A DNA stretch of 64,000 bases from Cafeteria roenbergensis (taxonomy: Eukaryota > Sar > Bigyra > Bicosoecida > Cafeteriaceae), in contig VLTN01000008.1 in the NCBI GenBank assembly GCA_008330645.1, positions 310,001 through 374,000 of the forward strand, given 5' to 3'. Positions 9,982 through 22,200 of this stretch are shown in pieces (position 1 is the stretch's first letter; each line of letters begins with the position of its first letter). The position numbers and the translations under genes are program-made. Under the pieces are notes generated by a model. It saw only the letters and a list, made by a program, of their open reading frames with translations. It ran no database searches and was not told the origin of the DNA.

Positions 9982-11685
9982 ATGGTGTGGTCGAGCATCC
10001 GCGCTGCTGCAGACAACGCGGTGTGGCTCGCCGCCACGACCGTGCAAGTCGTCGCTTGGTTGTACCAGCTGTTGGCGGCCGCTGGCCTCAACTTGTGGCT
10101 GCGCACGTGCGGCGGCATCGTGGTCTTCAGCATGGTGCTTCTCCCGGGGTTCTTGTCGGTGGCGTGGCGTCTGGCCACCGAGCCTGAGTCGGTTCTGGTG
10201 CACGACTTGCAATACGGCCCAGAGCGCAGGCAGTTCGTTGACGTGTTCCTGCCCCAGCGCGGCACTGGTGCAGCAAAGCTCCGCGAGCAAAAGCAAGCGG
10301 GAGGTCTGGGCTCGCGGGCCCCAGAGTCATCAGCGGGGCACGGCGGGGGGGCGCCTGTGGTCTTGTTCCTGGCTGGCGGCGGCTGGACCATCGGCTACAA
10401 ATACTGGGGCGCGGGAATCGGCTTCCGGCTGGCTGCGCGCGGCGTTCTGGTCGTTTGCGCAGACTACAGGCAGTTCCCGCAAACGAACGTCTCGGGGATG
10501 CTTGAGGACGTGGAGCTCGCTCTTAAGTGGACGGTGAAGAATGCGTCCCGCTTCGGGGGCGACCCGCGGAAGGTGATAATCATGGGCCAGAGCGCAGGAG
10601 CGCACCTTGCGACACTCTACACGTTCAACTCCGCCGCTGCGCGCGCATCTGTCGCCGCCCCTTCAGCCACAAACCAGGAGGCAGGCGCAGTCGAGGGCGG
10701 CGCCGCGTCCGGGCCGCAGCTGCCGGCCGCGGTCATCGCGCTCTCGGGAGTGTACCACATGCCCTCGGCGCTTGCGCCATTCCGCCGCCGGGGCATGACG
10801 CCCTCCATGGTCGCCGGCATCTTCGGCAGCGCGTCTGAGGCGGCCCTAACGCAGCACTCGCCGCTGTGCGCCGCGCAGGACTTGCTTGAGCAGCTGGCCG
10901 CCAGCAAGCTTGCCGACCAGCCGCGGCACGCCGGCCAAGCCGAACAGCAGGCAGGCGCGCTGGGCGACCAGGACGAAGCCCCTCTGTATGCGGACGTCGT
11001 GGCTTCTCCCGCGTCGTCGCCCCGCCCGGGCAAGAGAGCGGCCGCTGGCACCTCCGCGCCGCCGAAGCGGCGGCCGCCCTCCGTCTCGGACACGGCGAGC
11101 GGCGCGAAGGACCCCCAGTTTCCCGCCGGCGACGCCGGCTGGGGTGCGGACGAGCAGGACGAGGCCGCGAGCGCGCGCCTGGCCTCGCCGCCGGGCAGGG
11201 ATGGCGCGGCTGCGTGGCCGTCTCTCAGCAGCCTTGACGAGGCCGAGTCGCCGGCAGCGGACCCCTCCGCGCCTGCCGGGGAGCGCCCTCTCATCGCATT
11301 TTTGCACGGAACGGACGACGCGGTGGCAGCCCTCTCGCAGGCCAAGGAGCTCCACGCGACGCTGACGTCGGCCGGATGGCCGTCGGCCCTCGGAGTGTAC
11401 GAAGCCGGCACCCACACCGGCCCGCTCATCGAGGATGCCATGGCGGACGGGGACTATTTGCTCGAGGACCTGACGGATATCTGCAGGCACGTTTCCGCGC
11501 AAGTGTCGCCCGAAGGCGCCGAACCGACCGTCGTGCACGCGCCCGGCTCGCGAGGCACTGTGGTCGCAGGGAAGCTCCGCGCGGGCAAGCCAGGCTGCCC
11601 GGCCTTCGGCGCGCACGTGGAGCCGAGGTCGCGCCTCAGCCTTCCCGTGTGCATTGCAGTCGCCAAGGCTGTGAACCCGTTCTGA
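9982..11685 (+). CDS. ICME: Isoprenylcysteine methylesterase-like alpha/beta hydrolase (membrane)
   Basis: Predicted to hydrolyse the C-terminal methyl ester of prenylated proteins at the ER/Golgi, reversing ICMT. The N-terminus has two hydrophobic segments ending in LLPGFLSVAW, matching the plant ICME motif LMPGFLQVAY. The oxyanion-hole GGGWTIGYKYWG, the strand VVCADYRQFPQ and the nucleophile elbow GQSAGAH (Ser204) follow the ICME pattern closely. The acid is Asp446 in HGTDD and the base His478 in GTHTG. The start at 9982 was chosen for its good context (AGGATGG); an in-frame ATG at 9922 would add 20 residues. The protein is 567 residues, longer than plant ICMEs (about 430), because a low-complexity Ala/Ser/Pro insert of roughly 130 residues separates the nucleophile half from the acid/base half. 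Single exon. Confidence 0.85.
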   Translation: MVWSSIRAAADNAVWLAATTVQVVAWLYQLLAAAGLNLWLRTCGGIVVFSMVLLPGFLSVAWRLATEPESVLVHDLQYGPERRQFVDVFLPQRGTGAAKLREQKQAGGLGSRAPESSAGHGGGAPVVLFLAGGGWTIGYKYWGAGIGFRLAARGVLVVCADYRQFPQTNVSGMLEDVELALKWTVKNASRFGGDPRKVIIMGQSAGAHLATLYTFNSAAARASVAAPSATNQEAGAVEGGAASGPQLPAAVIALSGVYHMPSALAPFRRRGMTPSMVAGIFGSASEAALTQHSPLCAAQDLLEQLAASKLADQPRHAGQAEQQAGALGDQDEAPLYADVVASPASSPRPGKRAAAGTSAPPKRRPPSVSDTASGAKDPQFPAGDAGWGADEQDEAASARLASPPGRDGAAAWPSLSSLDEAESPAADPSAPAGERPLIAFLHGTDDAVAALSQAKELHATLTSAGWPSALGVYEAGTHTGPLIEDAMADGDYLLEDLTDICRHVSAQVSPEGAEPTVVHAPGSRGTVVAGKLRAGKPGCPAFGAHVEPRSRLSLPVCIAVAKAVNPF

Positions 11686-12187
11686 GCCGCCTTCGGTTGG
11701 CCCAGGCTTCCAGGGCCGGGGAAATGTTGGGTGCAGAGTGCGCGGCCTGGGCTGGGAGAAAAAACACTGCCGAGTTGTTCTGGCGTGCCCCGCCTGGCCC
11801 GATCTGCTTCCGTTCCGGCTCGCCGTGGGAGTGGCACTGCGCTGTGCGCGATCGGAGCACCCGCGGCAGCGAAGCTGCCAAAGGCGCTGACGCAAGCCCG
11901 GAGTTGCAAACGAGCTACGCTGCCTGCACTGGCTGGGCAATGAAGGCAGAAGCGCTCATGTCCCAAAAGGCGTGCTCTCCGCTGTGACCTGCGCGGTGAG
12001 CCCGGCACTTCTGAGCCTGCGTTTTGCGGCGCAAGTTGTGCAGCTTGCGCAGCAGAGCGTGCGCGAGTGGTGAACGGCGCCTCAGTGCCCTGCGCCCGGG
12101 GGAAACGCACACACGCACATACTCTGCCTCTCGACGAGAGGGCCCGAGCAGGTGCCCAAAGGCGGTTGAAGCGGCGCGGAGGGCGCT
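11686..12187. other. Intergenic region, ICME to PA-domain gene
   Basis: About 500 bases without a supported gene. A perfect 7-bp hairpin GCGCAAG/CTTGCGC with an 8-base loop lies at 12029-12050, and a short CA-rich tract near 12105-12120. No tRNA cloverleaf is visible. The last 130 bases should carry the promoter and 5' leader of the downstream gene. Confidence 0.4.
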
Positions 12188-12907
12188 ATGCGATGGGGCG
12201 CCGCTGTGGCCTGGCTGGCGGGGGCGGCGTGGCTGCTGGCCGCGGACGCAGACACGTCGCAATACATTCGCTACCGCATTCAGGCCGCCCGGGCCAAGAG
12301 CAGGGAGTACCAGGCAGCAGTCGACGCCATCAAAAAGGAGGCTTCCCGCCGTCCAGAGAGGGAGCAGAATAGTGTCTGCGACGCCGAGGGGAACTGCGCC
12401 GGCTCGGGGCTTCGAATTCACCTCCTCTCGTCGCCTGCCGCGCTGACCTTCTGCCGAGACTGTGACCCCCGCGAGCAAGGATCGTTCGCTACGATATGGG
12501 CAGCGGCCCATGGCCCGCCTTCGTTTGACATCGAGGCGGAGCTTGTGTACTCTGTCCCCAATGACGCCAGCGAGCCGCTCGTGAACCCCGTGCGTGGCGC
12601 CGCCGTGCTAGTGGAGCGGGGAGGAGCACCCATCATCACAAAGGTGATCCATGCTCAGGAGGCAGGGGCAGTTGCCGTGATTGTGATCGACACTCCGGGG
12701 GATTGCTCTGAGGCGTTCGAGTGCGGCAGGCTGGGGTCGAGCAGCGGAGGAACGGGCTTTGCTGCGGCCGACCCAGTGTCGCGGTGGCAACACGTGATCA
12801 TCCCTGTGGCACTCGTGACCAGGGGCACCGCGCAGCGCCTCGTCTTGCAGATGGACGCAACCGAGATGCACATTGAGGGCATGGGGTCGCAGCTGGTCAC
12901 GCAGTGA
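12188..12907 (+). CDS. Secreted protease-associated (PA) domain protein
   Basis: 239 residues. An N-terminal signal peptide is clear (MRWGAAVAWLAGAAWLLAADA, with likely cleavage after ADA around residue 21). The rest matches a PA domain: a segment with PVRGAAVLVERGG, then FIxK-like PIITKVIHAQEAGAVAVIVID, then IPVALVTRGTAQRL, which is the usual order of a PA fold (as in PRADC1 and vacuolar sorting receptors). There is no protease catalytic domain, so it is a stand-alone lumenal or extracellular PA protein, perhaps a ligand-binding or sorting factor. Several Cys (CDAEGNC, CRDC, CSEAFEC) suggest disulfides. No transmembrane segment or ER-retention tail is seen. Single exon; it converges on the THADA-like gene. 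Confidence 0.75.
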   Translation: MRWGAAVAWLAGAAWLLAADADTSQYIRYRIQAARAKSREYQAAVDAIKKEASRRPEREQNSVCDAEGNCAGSGLRIHLLSSPAALTFCRDCDPREQGSFATIWAAAHGPPSFDIEAELVYSVPNDASEPLVNPVRGAAVLVERGGAPIITKVIHAQEAGAVAVIVIDTPGDCSEAFECGRLGSSSGGTGFAAADPVSRWQHVIIPVALVTRGTAQRLVLQMDATEMHIEGMGSQLVTQ

Positions 12908-13230
12908 AGGACCACCGGCGCGGAGCCCAGTTGCGCAACAGCTGCGAGCTGCAGCTGCAGCTGAAGGCGACGACGGATGCGCGGGAGTGGGTCTAGCGGC
13001 TGCGGGCCGCGGGCCCCGAACGAGTATCGCCGCTTGCTGGGTTGCCTGTCACTGTGCAGAGACTCGCCGAAAACGAACTTCTTGCGAATGCAACCGCCTG
13101 TTGTGTGCGACGAGTGTGCGTGCAGAACAGGCTTGGCGTGGCGAAAGGCGCTGATGGCCACAGGGAACGCTGTCCGCGTGACAGGCAGGCATTGACCAGG
13201 CGAGAGCTCGCTCTCCCAGCGCTATTGCAA
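12908..13230. other. Convergent intergenic region
   Basis: About 320 bases between the stop codons of the PA-domain gene (+) and the THADA-like gene (-). It should contain both 3' UTRs. No conserved AATAAA-type signal, gene or repeat was recognised. Confidence 0.4.
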
Positions 13231-16200
13231 TCACGCAAGCACGGAGTCGATCGGTTCTGGGGCAGCCCCGCAGGCCCAGGCTGCATCTCCGTCGCCGGTG
13301 GCACGCTTGGCGGTAGCGGCTCCCGCAGCCGCGGCAGCAGCCGCGGCTGCGACCTCCGCCTGCCCGAGAATGAACAGCACCGCCTGGCCAGCACACAGCA
13401 CGCCCCTGCTGTCGCGGCTGCTGCCGCAGCGCGAGCCAATGGTGACGCTCGAGAGGGTGGAGCTCACCGCCTCCCACGTACCCGCAGCTGCGGCCAGGCG
13501 AGCGCCGGACCTGGCACAGCCCGCGTCTGCGGCAGCAAGCACAATTTTGGCGGCTGCGCGCGCTGCGCCAAGGTGCGAGACCTCGTCATTGTCGTGCTCC
13601 TCACGGAAGACGGGACGACGAGAGAGCACAGACGGGGCCTGGGAGGCCTCCGCCGCGCGAACGGCCACTGCCGACGCGGCGCGGAGGGACACGCCTCGCA
13701 ACCACGCCCCGGCAGTTTGTTGCGCGCTTGCACGCACAGACGCCGACTCGGCGCGCGCCAAAGATGCCCACAGCTCCCCTGCCGCGAGTCCGCCCGCCCC
13801 CATCCACGGCGGCAGGCTGGTCCCCGAGAGGCCTGCCGCGGCCGCGGTGCAGGCGGCGCGGACCTCGCCGTCGCCATCCAGGCACAGCACCATCACGGCC
13901 GCGGTGCCTGCCTCCAGGCACGCTGCTGCCCACCCGGCGCCCCCGCCGAGCCCCGCCTCTGCCTCCCGCAGGCTGTCGCACACTGTGGCAACTGCGAGCG
14001 CCGCGGACACTCGCCTGGCGCTGTCGAGGGCGGCGCCAGCGTTGCTCACGAGGCTAGCCCTCCACATGGCCCACGCGCGCGCTGGGCAGTCGCCGCTGCC
14101 GACGCTGCGCGCCGCGGCCAGCAGCGCCGAAGCGGCAGCCAGCCCGTTGCAGCGGTGGGTGGGCGTGGCTGCGGGCATCAGGGCGACGCTGAGGAGCGAC
14201 TCCGCAGTTGCCACCACGCCAGCGCTCCCCGTCCTGGCCCCAGCTTGCGCCTTCAGCGCTGCCAGCAGTCCGCGCCGTCCCATCGCGGCTGCGCAGCTCT
14301 GCAGCAGCCACGCGGCCCGCCCGGCCTCGAACGCCAAGGCCTCCAGACTGGACTCGGCGCGCTCGCCGGCATGCACGCTGCGGGCGGCACGCGCCTCCGA
14401 AACGCGATCCGCAGCCGCCTTTGCGTGGTCCATCGCAACAGGAAGCGCTGCGGCGGCAGCAGTTGCCCGGATGCCGGCCGGAAGGGCTTCGAGGGCGCGG
14501 CACGCGCCCAGGAGCACCGCGGCGCGCGGCTCGGCAGCTGCCGCTGTGCGTGCGGCAGCAACGCCTGCCGCCGAACCAGGCCCAGAGCCCAGAAGGCGAG
14601 CCAGAGTGGACGCAGAGCCAGTGGAAGCGGCCTCTGCCACGGCTGCGGTCCCGGCCTCGGTCGCGACGGCCGACAGCGCCACTGCAGCGGCCGCCGCCCA
14701 GGCCCCAGTTGAGGGAGCCGGCTCGTCGTCTGCAGCTGGCGCCAAGGCGGCCAGCAGCACCGGACTGTGCGAGAGACTCGTGGGGGCGGCCAGGAGCGGG
14801 GAGGCGCTGCGGAGGCAGCGAATCGCTGCGGAGGAGACGACGCCAGGGGGCAGCGCGCGGCCGGTGCTTGCGGGGGCGAGGAGGGACGACGCCATGGCGG
14901 CGAAGCCAGCGGCGCTGCCTGCGGTGGCGGCTGCGGCTCCCTCGGGCAGGCTTGCCGCCGCGGCCATGCGCGCCATCAGGCGGCCAGCAGCCTCCAGGCA
15001 CCCGTGGGCCGTGGTCCAGTCCGGGTTCGGGGCCGACGGCGGGCTGGCGCGGAGCGCTGCGCAGGCGGCGGACAGCAACGCGGCCAGTGCGCGGGCCGTG
15101 GTGTCCAGCGGCAGGGTGGCCGCCAGAGCGCGAGCCGCAGCTGCCCGCACCTGCTCGTGCCTGTTCACCACAAGCGCTGCGACAGACGGCAGCACGGCAG
15201 AGAGGGGCGACCCTGGGGCCGCCCCCATGTCGAGCAGAGCGCCCGCTGCGGCCGCTTGGAGCCACACCATGGCCGCTTCGGGCGAGCTCGGGCCGGGGGG
15301 GGCGGCTTCGGCGTCGAAGCCACTCGCAGCACTGGCGACGTCGGCGGCGCCGTCGGTTCCAGCGGAGGCCGATTGCTTCCGCTCTGAGCCCGAGGCGAGC
15401 TCGGAGGCTGTCGATGGCGGACGCAGGGCCGCCAGCAGCTGCAGGCAGGGGAGCAAGCCGTCGAACCCAGCGTTGTCGCCGCCTGCAACGCTGCCACCAC
15501 CGTGCTCGCCGTCGCCCTCGTGCTCGCTCGCTTGCGACGCCGACGAGGCGCCAAGCCGGGGCTTGTCCTGCCGCAAGGTGCCAGCCGCCACAGTGGCATT
15601 GAGAGCAGTCCGTAGCACGGAGTCGAGACCGGCGACGCGGGCGCATAGCGCCGTGAGCGTCGACGGAGCGGCCCCTGCCCCCGCGGCTGGCGCTGCGGCT
15701 GCAGACGGCGCTGCGACGGCCACCGCAGTCGGCAGCTGCTGCCCGCCAATGGCAGCGGCCGCCGCGGGGGCAGCGCCTGCGGTGCCCTGGTCCACCCCGG
15801 CGATGAGGGAGCCGGCGAGAGATGCGAAGAGGCGGCCTCCGGCGTTGCGAAGGCCCCACTCGGCCTCCCTCGAGGCGGCAGCGGCAGCGGCGAGCGCTGA
15901 TGGGAGCGTTGCCTCGACCACGTCGGGCGGGAGCACGTCCTTGGACCGAAAGGCGGCGGCGAGGGCGTGGCAGGCGTGGACACGGCGCCGAGCAGCGTCG
16001 GCCGCGTCCGCAGCGCGGCCGCTGCCCGCAGCTGCCTCGTCGCTCCACGGGAGCCGGCCCCACACGACGGAGGTGCCCATGGCGGCCTCCGCAAGCATGC
16101 GCGTGGCGGCCTCCACCATGGCTGTGAGCGCCGCCCGGGCCGTCGACCCGTCGAGCGAGGTGGCATCGCTGCCGTCCGCGGACGGGAGCAGCCTGAGCGC

Positions 16201-19200
16201 GCCCGCGGCAGCCGACTGCGCCTGGCGCGATGCAGCCCTCAGCAGCGCGGCGACGGACTCTGCAACCCCGGCTGAGCGGCGAAGCACGAGTGTGGCAGAG
16301 CCCGACACACCGGCGTTCAGCGCCTCTCGCAGCCACGCCGCCACAATTCGCGCGGCGCCTCGACGGGGGTCCCGGCCCGGCACGAGGGCCGCTGCGAGGA
16401 GGGACTCCGACATCGCCTGCAGCGCCGCGGCCGAGGCTCCGACCGTGCCCGTGTGGCGCGAGGCGAGCATGGCCCCGAGCAGCTCCGAGCCTGCGCCGGC
16501 CACCGCCGCCGCGGGCACGAGCCAGCCGCCCTCCTCCGGCCGCGAAGAAGGGCCTTCCGTGCTCGCGCCGGCCTCGGGGTCTACGTCCTGAACCGGCAGC
16601 TCCGCCACGAGCGTGGCCATGAGGTCGGCTGCGGAGGTCAGCGTGGACCACGTGGCGATGACCACGAGGCGGCCGGCCTCGGCGGCCGACGGGGCCCTGC
16701 TGGCCGGGCGCGGGGGCGTGGCGTCTATCGCAGCAACGTCGGCGGCAAGAGCCCTTGCCCTGGGTCCGTGCAGAATGGCCCGGACCTGCTCGTGCCAGTT
16801 CGGGGAGGCGGCAGAACGAATCGCCTGAGCCAGCGTGTGCGCAGCCGCTGGGCTGCGGGCGGCGCGACCGTCCTCGCTGCTGCTGCCGCGGTCTGCTGCC
16901 TCTGCAGCGGGCTCGCTTGCGTCTCCAGCAAGCGTCTGGGAGCACAGACGGTCGAAATCGTCGTCGCTGTGCCAGAGGGCACGTGCAGCCTTCGCCGCGC
17001 CGCTTCCGCTGCTGCCGCTGCCGCTGCCGCCGCCTGCGGCGCTGCCGACACTGTCGTCGTCCACAAGCGTGCCTCGCGCATCGACACGACCCTTGCTCAG
17101 CGTGGCCGACGTGCCTGTGACTGCCTGAGCCCCCGCGCCAGCAGCGGCGGCGGCAGCAGCCTCTGCCGCCGCAGCCTCGTCCAGGCTCTGGGTCGGCACT
17201 CCCTCGCCCACGCCCAGCAACCCAAGCCGGACCATCCACGCAGCCACCTCCATTGCGTCGCTTGACAGGGCTCTGCAGCGGCCGTGCACATCGCCGGTCG
17301 CTCCGCGGCGCAGCACGGCACCCTGCTCCAGGACGACCATGCGCGCAGCAGCAGCAACCGGCCCCACCAAGCACGCCAGCTCGTCCGCCAGAGCCGCGTC
17401 GCCAGGCCGCTTGCTCGTGTCCAGTTCCCCCAGTCCTCCGCCGCCGCCAGGACTGCTGCTGCTCCATGGCAGGGCAGCGCGGAAAGCGTCCAGCGACGCG
17501 GTCCGAAGAGCCGCGCACCGGTCGGGGAGACGCATGCCTCCGGTCGCAAGCACGGCTGCCAGGCGGTCGGCGCGCCACAGGGCCACTGCCAGCAACTCCT
17601 CGAACCAGGCCCAGGCAGCGCTGGGGCCGCTGTGTCCGGATCCGGCCTCGGCGCGCCCAGGCTCGGACCCAGACGTGCAAGCCAGCACGCTGTCGCGGCC
17701 CTTGATTGCAGCCTCGAGAGCATCAACCGCCGCGCCACCCCACTGCCGCTGGCAGCGAAGCTCCGCGGCGAGGGGCCGGCTGTCCGCCCCAGACCCGGCC
17801 ACGGCGGCAGCCCGTGCCGCAGCCGCCAGCATGATGGCCCCAGCCTCGGACTCCGAGCGCAGGACCGATCGGGTCAGGAGGCAGGCAGCGTCCACGCGGT
17901 CGGCGCCGCCAGAATCGAACGACGACGCAACCAGGCGCGACGGGCCCGGCACCGACCCGGCGCACAGCTTGCCGCCTCGAAGCAGCGCCTCTGCCTGCGG
18001 CGACAGCTCTGCCGGCAGAGCAGCGAGGATACGGGAGGTGGCGGCGCGGATGGCACCCCACGGCGCAAAGCAGCCCGTCTCTAGCGTGCGGCGCAGGGTG
18101 GGGGCGGCCAGCTCGAGCCAGACGGGGCTGGCCGGGTCGGCGTGAACGGGCACGGACAGGGCGGCGCGAGCGGCGGCCGCGGAGGGCGAGGCCCCTGCGT
18201 CCTCCGGCGTGGCCGTGGCTTGGAGCGCTGCGGCGATGCCGCGGAGGCCAGTCGGCTCCTCCGGGTCGGCCGGCGACGCTGGCTGTCCGGCCGGGCGGCG
18301 CGACGACGGGCGGGCCGGCGCGGCTCCAAGGCGCCGTTCAAGACGGTCCATGAGTCCAGCCGTTGCCTGGGGAGACGCCGCACCTGCCCCGCCGGCCCCC
18401 GACGAGGCTCGCGCCGGCGCAGCGGCCTGCGGCTGCGAGGCGCCGCCTTGGTCCGCCCTGGCCAGCGCCGAGGCTTGCAGCGCGCGGACGATATCCAGGC
18501 GACCGGCTGCGTCGCGCTGGCTCTGCTCTGCGACTTCGGCACACGCGTCCACCACCCTGCCAAGCATTGCCGTGGCAGCTGCAGCGGTGTCCGCTGGCTG
18601 GCCCGTTCCGCACCTCGCCCGCAGCAAGCGCACCAGCGCAGCGAGGAACGCAGCGGCAGAGCGGGCAGCGCACCAAGCGGGCACGCGATCGGCGCTCCTC
18701 CGTGCCTCGCGCACAGCGTCGGCCGTCACTTCCACGCGCTCCGGCCGGCCATTGCCACCCGTGGGCCTGACCGACACCCTCAGCCCGACCAGCCGGTCGG
18801 CGGCCGCGGCCACAACGTCGGCCATTGCGGCTCCCGAATCTGCGCCGACGGCCCCCGCTGAAGGAACAGCGGCCTCGGCGGCCGCGGCCGCGGCTTGGGC
18901 GGCCAGCCCTGCGCGCACCGCGTCCGCCATCGCCCGCTGCCGGCCAAGCACGCCCCCAGCAGCGCGAATGGCGGACAGCGCGCCCGCCACTGCAGCCATC
19001 ACCGCCACGAGCTGCTCCTTCCCGGCGTGGCGCGTCTCCGGCGCCGGCACGGCTGCAACCGAGCAGAGCACGATGAGGGCCGAGGCTGGGCTGAAGCCCG
19101 CCTCCGACGCGAAGCGAGCGGCAGGGGTCGAGGCCGCCGCCCCGGTCGCCCCTTCGGGCTCCCTGGCGGCTGCCACGGCAAAGGCTGCCTCGCGCACCTC

Positions 19201-22200
19201 TGGGCACGGGTGAGCCGAAGCTTCCATTGCCGCGAGAAGGGCCGCCGCGGCGGCGGACGGCCCGCCGACGGCTGCTGGCTCGGCGACACCTGCAGTGGCG
19301 TCGGCCTGCAGCGGGCCTACAACGCTTCCGGCAACCGCTGCCAGCGTCGCTGTGGGCGTCATGGCAACCGCGAAGTCGGCCGAGGCTGCTTGGAGCGCAG
19401 CCCCGGTCACGCTGGCATCCGGCCTGCCGCCGTGGAGCACAACGTCCTCCCCCGAATGAGCCTCCGCGACCGCGGCAGGCGAGACGGCCGCCGCCGCCGC
19501 CGCGGCCGCCAGTGCCGGCGGTGGCGAGCCTTCCTTGCCCTCGGCTTGCTCGACCAGGGCCGCAAGCTCGCCCACGCCCAGGCACATGGCTCCGCGCGCG
19601 CGAGCCGCTGCCACGACGCGGAGGCGCGCGCTCTGCAATCGCTCGGCCGGCGACACAGCGTCGGGATCCAGCCGCAGCGACGAGGACGGCTCGTCGGCCG
19701 CGTCGGTCCAGGCGGTCCCGAGCGGAGTCGTCCACGTGTTCGTGGGAGCGGGCGAGGTCCCTCCGGGGGCGGCGTCTCCGCTGGCCGCCCCGTCCGCAGC
19801 TGCAACCCCCCCCAGCCCCGCCTCGTCGGCCGCACGCGCAAGGGCGTCCAGCAACGACGTCGCGGCCCCCGCATCGAGGTCTATCACAACGGGCAGCGCG
19901 CCCCGCAGAGCCGCCTCGCGCTTCGTGGGGCAGCTGGAGCCCAGCGCCCGCACCAGCGCGGGCACCACCAGCGCCCTCCACGCCTCAACGGCTCGCATTG
20001 CCCGGCCTGCAGCCTCCACATCGGCGCTGGTGATGGCGTAGGACGCGTCGTTTGCCAGCGCGTCACGAAGCGCCTCGGGCGACGCCGGCGCCCCAAGCAC
20101 CTCGCCGCGCCGCCCCAGCAGCACTGGCAGGGCCACCCCCCCGCCCGTCGAACCAGCAGCGGCCCACTCGGCGGCGAGCGACGCCTTGGCCCTGGCCCGA
20201 GCGGCCCTCGCTTCCGTGGCACGCGCGCGGCTTGCCCCCGGCCAGTCATCTGCGACGGTCCGGGCTCGCGCCTCCGCCTCCTCCGCCTCCATCAGGTGCG
20301 GGTATGCGGCCGCCACCCATGCCCCCCCGCCGCCACCCGCGCGGCGACCGGCGCCGAGCCCGGCCTCCTCCTCCAGCTCTGCCCGCAAGGCAGGGCCCAG
20401 AACCCCCAGCAGCGACCCGCCCCCGTCCTTCGCCGTCGGTGGCGCCGAAGCCACCGCGGAGTCCAGCAGTCCCTCGCACTCCCGCACAGCGGCGCGTGCG
20501 CCCGTTCTGGCCACCAGCTGGCTAGCCACCGCCAGCCCCCGCCTTGCCCGGCCACCCGACAGCTCCGCCGCGATGCCCTGCAGCTCCGCCATGCGCGCTG
20601 CGCGGAGGGACGCTTGTGACCCGTCCGCCTCCGCCGCAGCCTCCTCGGCGTCCAGCAAGGCTGACAGGGCCTCGTCGGCAGCGGACCACACCGCCCTGCT
20701 CACGTTGGTCGCCCATGCGGACTCGATGGCAGCGGCTGCGCGGCCGAGCGCGGCAGCGGGGACCGCTGGCCGGAGGTCGCTCCCGGCCGCCGGGCGCCCG
20801 TCGGCAGGCGTGCGCCCTGACACTGCCAGCCTTGCCATCGCCCCAAGGCACCCAGCGAGCGCCCGCAGCGCGTCCACCCGCGCCGGCCCGGCGGCTCCGC
20901 TGTCCGCTGCGCCCCTCACCACCTCCTCCAGAATCGGTCCCGAGAGCAGAGACGCGGCTGCCGCCGCACCGGCGCCGGGCACCTCTGATGCGTCTGCTGA
21001 GCCAAGCGGCACGCCGGCAGAGCCAGGCAGTGCCAGCGCGGCGGTTGACACAAGGGACGATGCCATCAGAGCCGCCGCCACGGGGAGAAGGGGCGCGCTG
21101 CTCAGCGACCAGGACCGGGGCACGACGGGCTCCTTCAGCGGCTCGCCGCCGACCGCTGCCTCGACGGCAGCGCGACGGCGAAGCAGGGCGCGAGCGAGCG
21201 ACGCATGGGCCTCCATGGCGCCGGGGGAGCCCACGGCGGGAAGCTGGGCCGCGGAGAGGGCCACGAGCGCTGCAGCGGCGCGCGGGCCCAGGCCTGTGGC
21301 GGCCCTCCCGGTGAGGCGAGACGCGGCGGGTGCCGCAGCGTCGTCGGTCGCCGTGCTGAGGATGAGGCAGGTAGAGGCGTGCTCCGCCAGCCTTGGCAAG
21401 CACGCGGCAGCGGCGGCAGCGGAGGCGGCGGAGGCGGCGGAGGCGGCGGAGGCGGCGGAGGCCGTCCCGGAGCCAGCGGCGAGACCGAGGCCAGCTGCCC
21501 GGCCGGAGAGCATGGACGCAACGGCGCCCGCGGGCAAGCCTAGCTCCGCGGCCAGGCTTGCCAACTCGCCGTCTGCGTCTGCGTCGGCTACTGCCGCGTC
21601 GCAGCCCCGCTCTGCAGCCGAATCGGCCGGAGCGCCAGGCGACGCAGCGCGCGGCGGCGGCCCAGCGACTGAGGCGAGGAAGGGCTGAATCGTGCCCCCG
21701 GCTCGGAGCAGGGAGAGAACCCACGCCGCGCGCGCCGCGCATTGAACGGCAATGCCTGCGGCCACAACCCGCCCACTGCCGGCTTTGGCGCTTGCAGCGC
21801 TCGCGGCGACAGCAGCGCCCTGCGCCCCCGCTGGGCCACCGGCCGCCGCTGACGCCTTCAGAGCTTCGTCGGGGGCAACGCCCTGGATGCCCACGCGCAG
21901 CCCGGCCTGCTCCACCTCTGCAGTGGCCGATGCGTCCAGGGCTTGCACGAGCAGCGCGCAGGCCCGGTGTCCGTCCTCTGCAAGCACTGCCTGCAACCCC
22001 GCCTCGAAAGGCGGGGACACGGCGCACATGCGGTCCACCGAATCGCACAGACGCAGCACACCCGGGGAGCTCCCCCCTCGGGCCCCCTGGCGCGTCCCCT
22101 CGGCGGGCGAGGCAGCGAGGAGCTCCGACAGCATCGAGCGAGCGGCGTCCTGGGCGGCCTCTGACGCAGCGGCGCCAGCTCCGCACCGAGCCGAAGCCTC

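Noticed and set aside
13298-16591. Plus-strand frame of 1097 codons antisense to the THADA-like gene
   Set aside because: It is rich in Ala/Arg/Ser/Pro with no motif, and mirrors the codon structure of the real minus-strand gene. Long antisense frames are expected at about 70% GC.
14054-17680. Minus-strand frame of 1208 codons overlapping the THADA-like gene
   Set aside because: It has the Arg/Gly/Cys-rich composition of a shifted-frame shadow and lies inside the supported gene.
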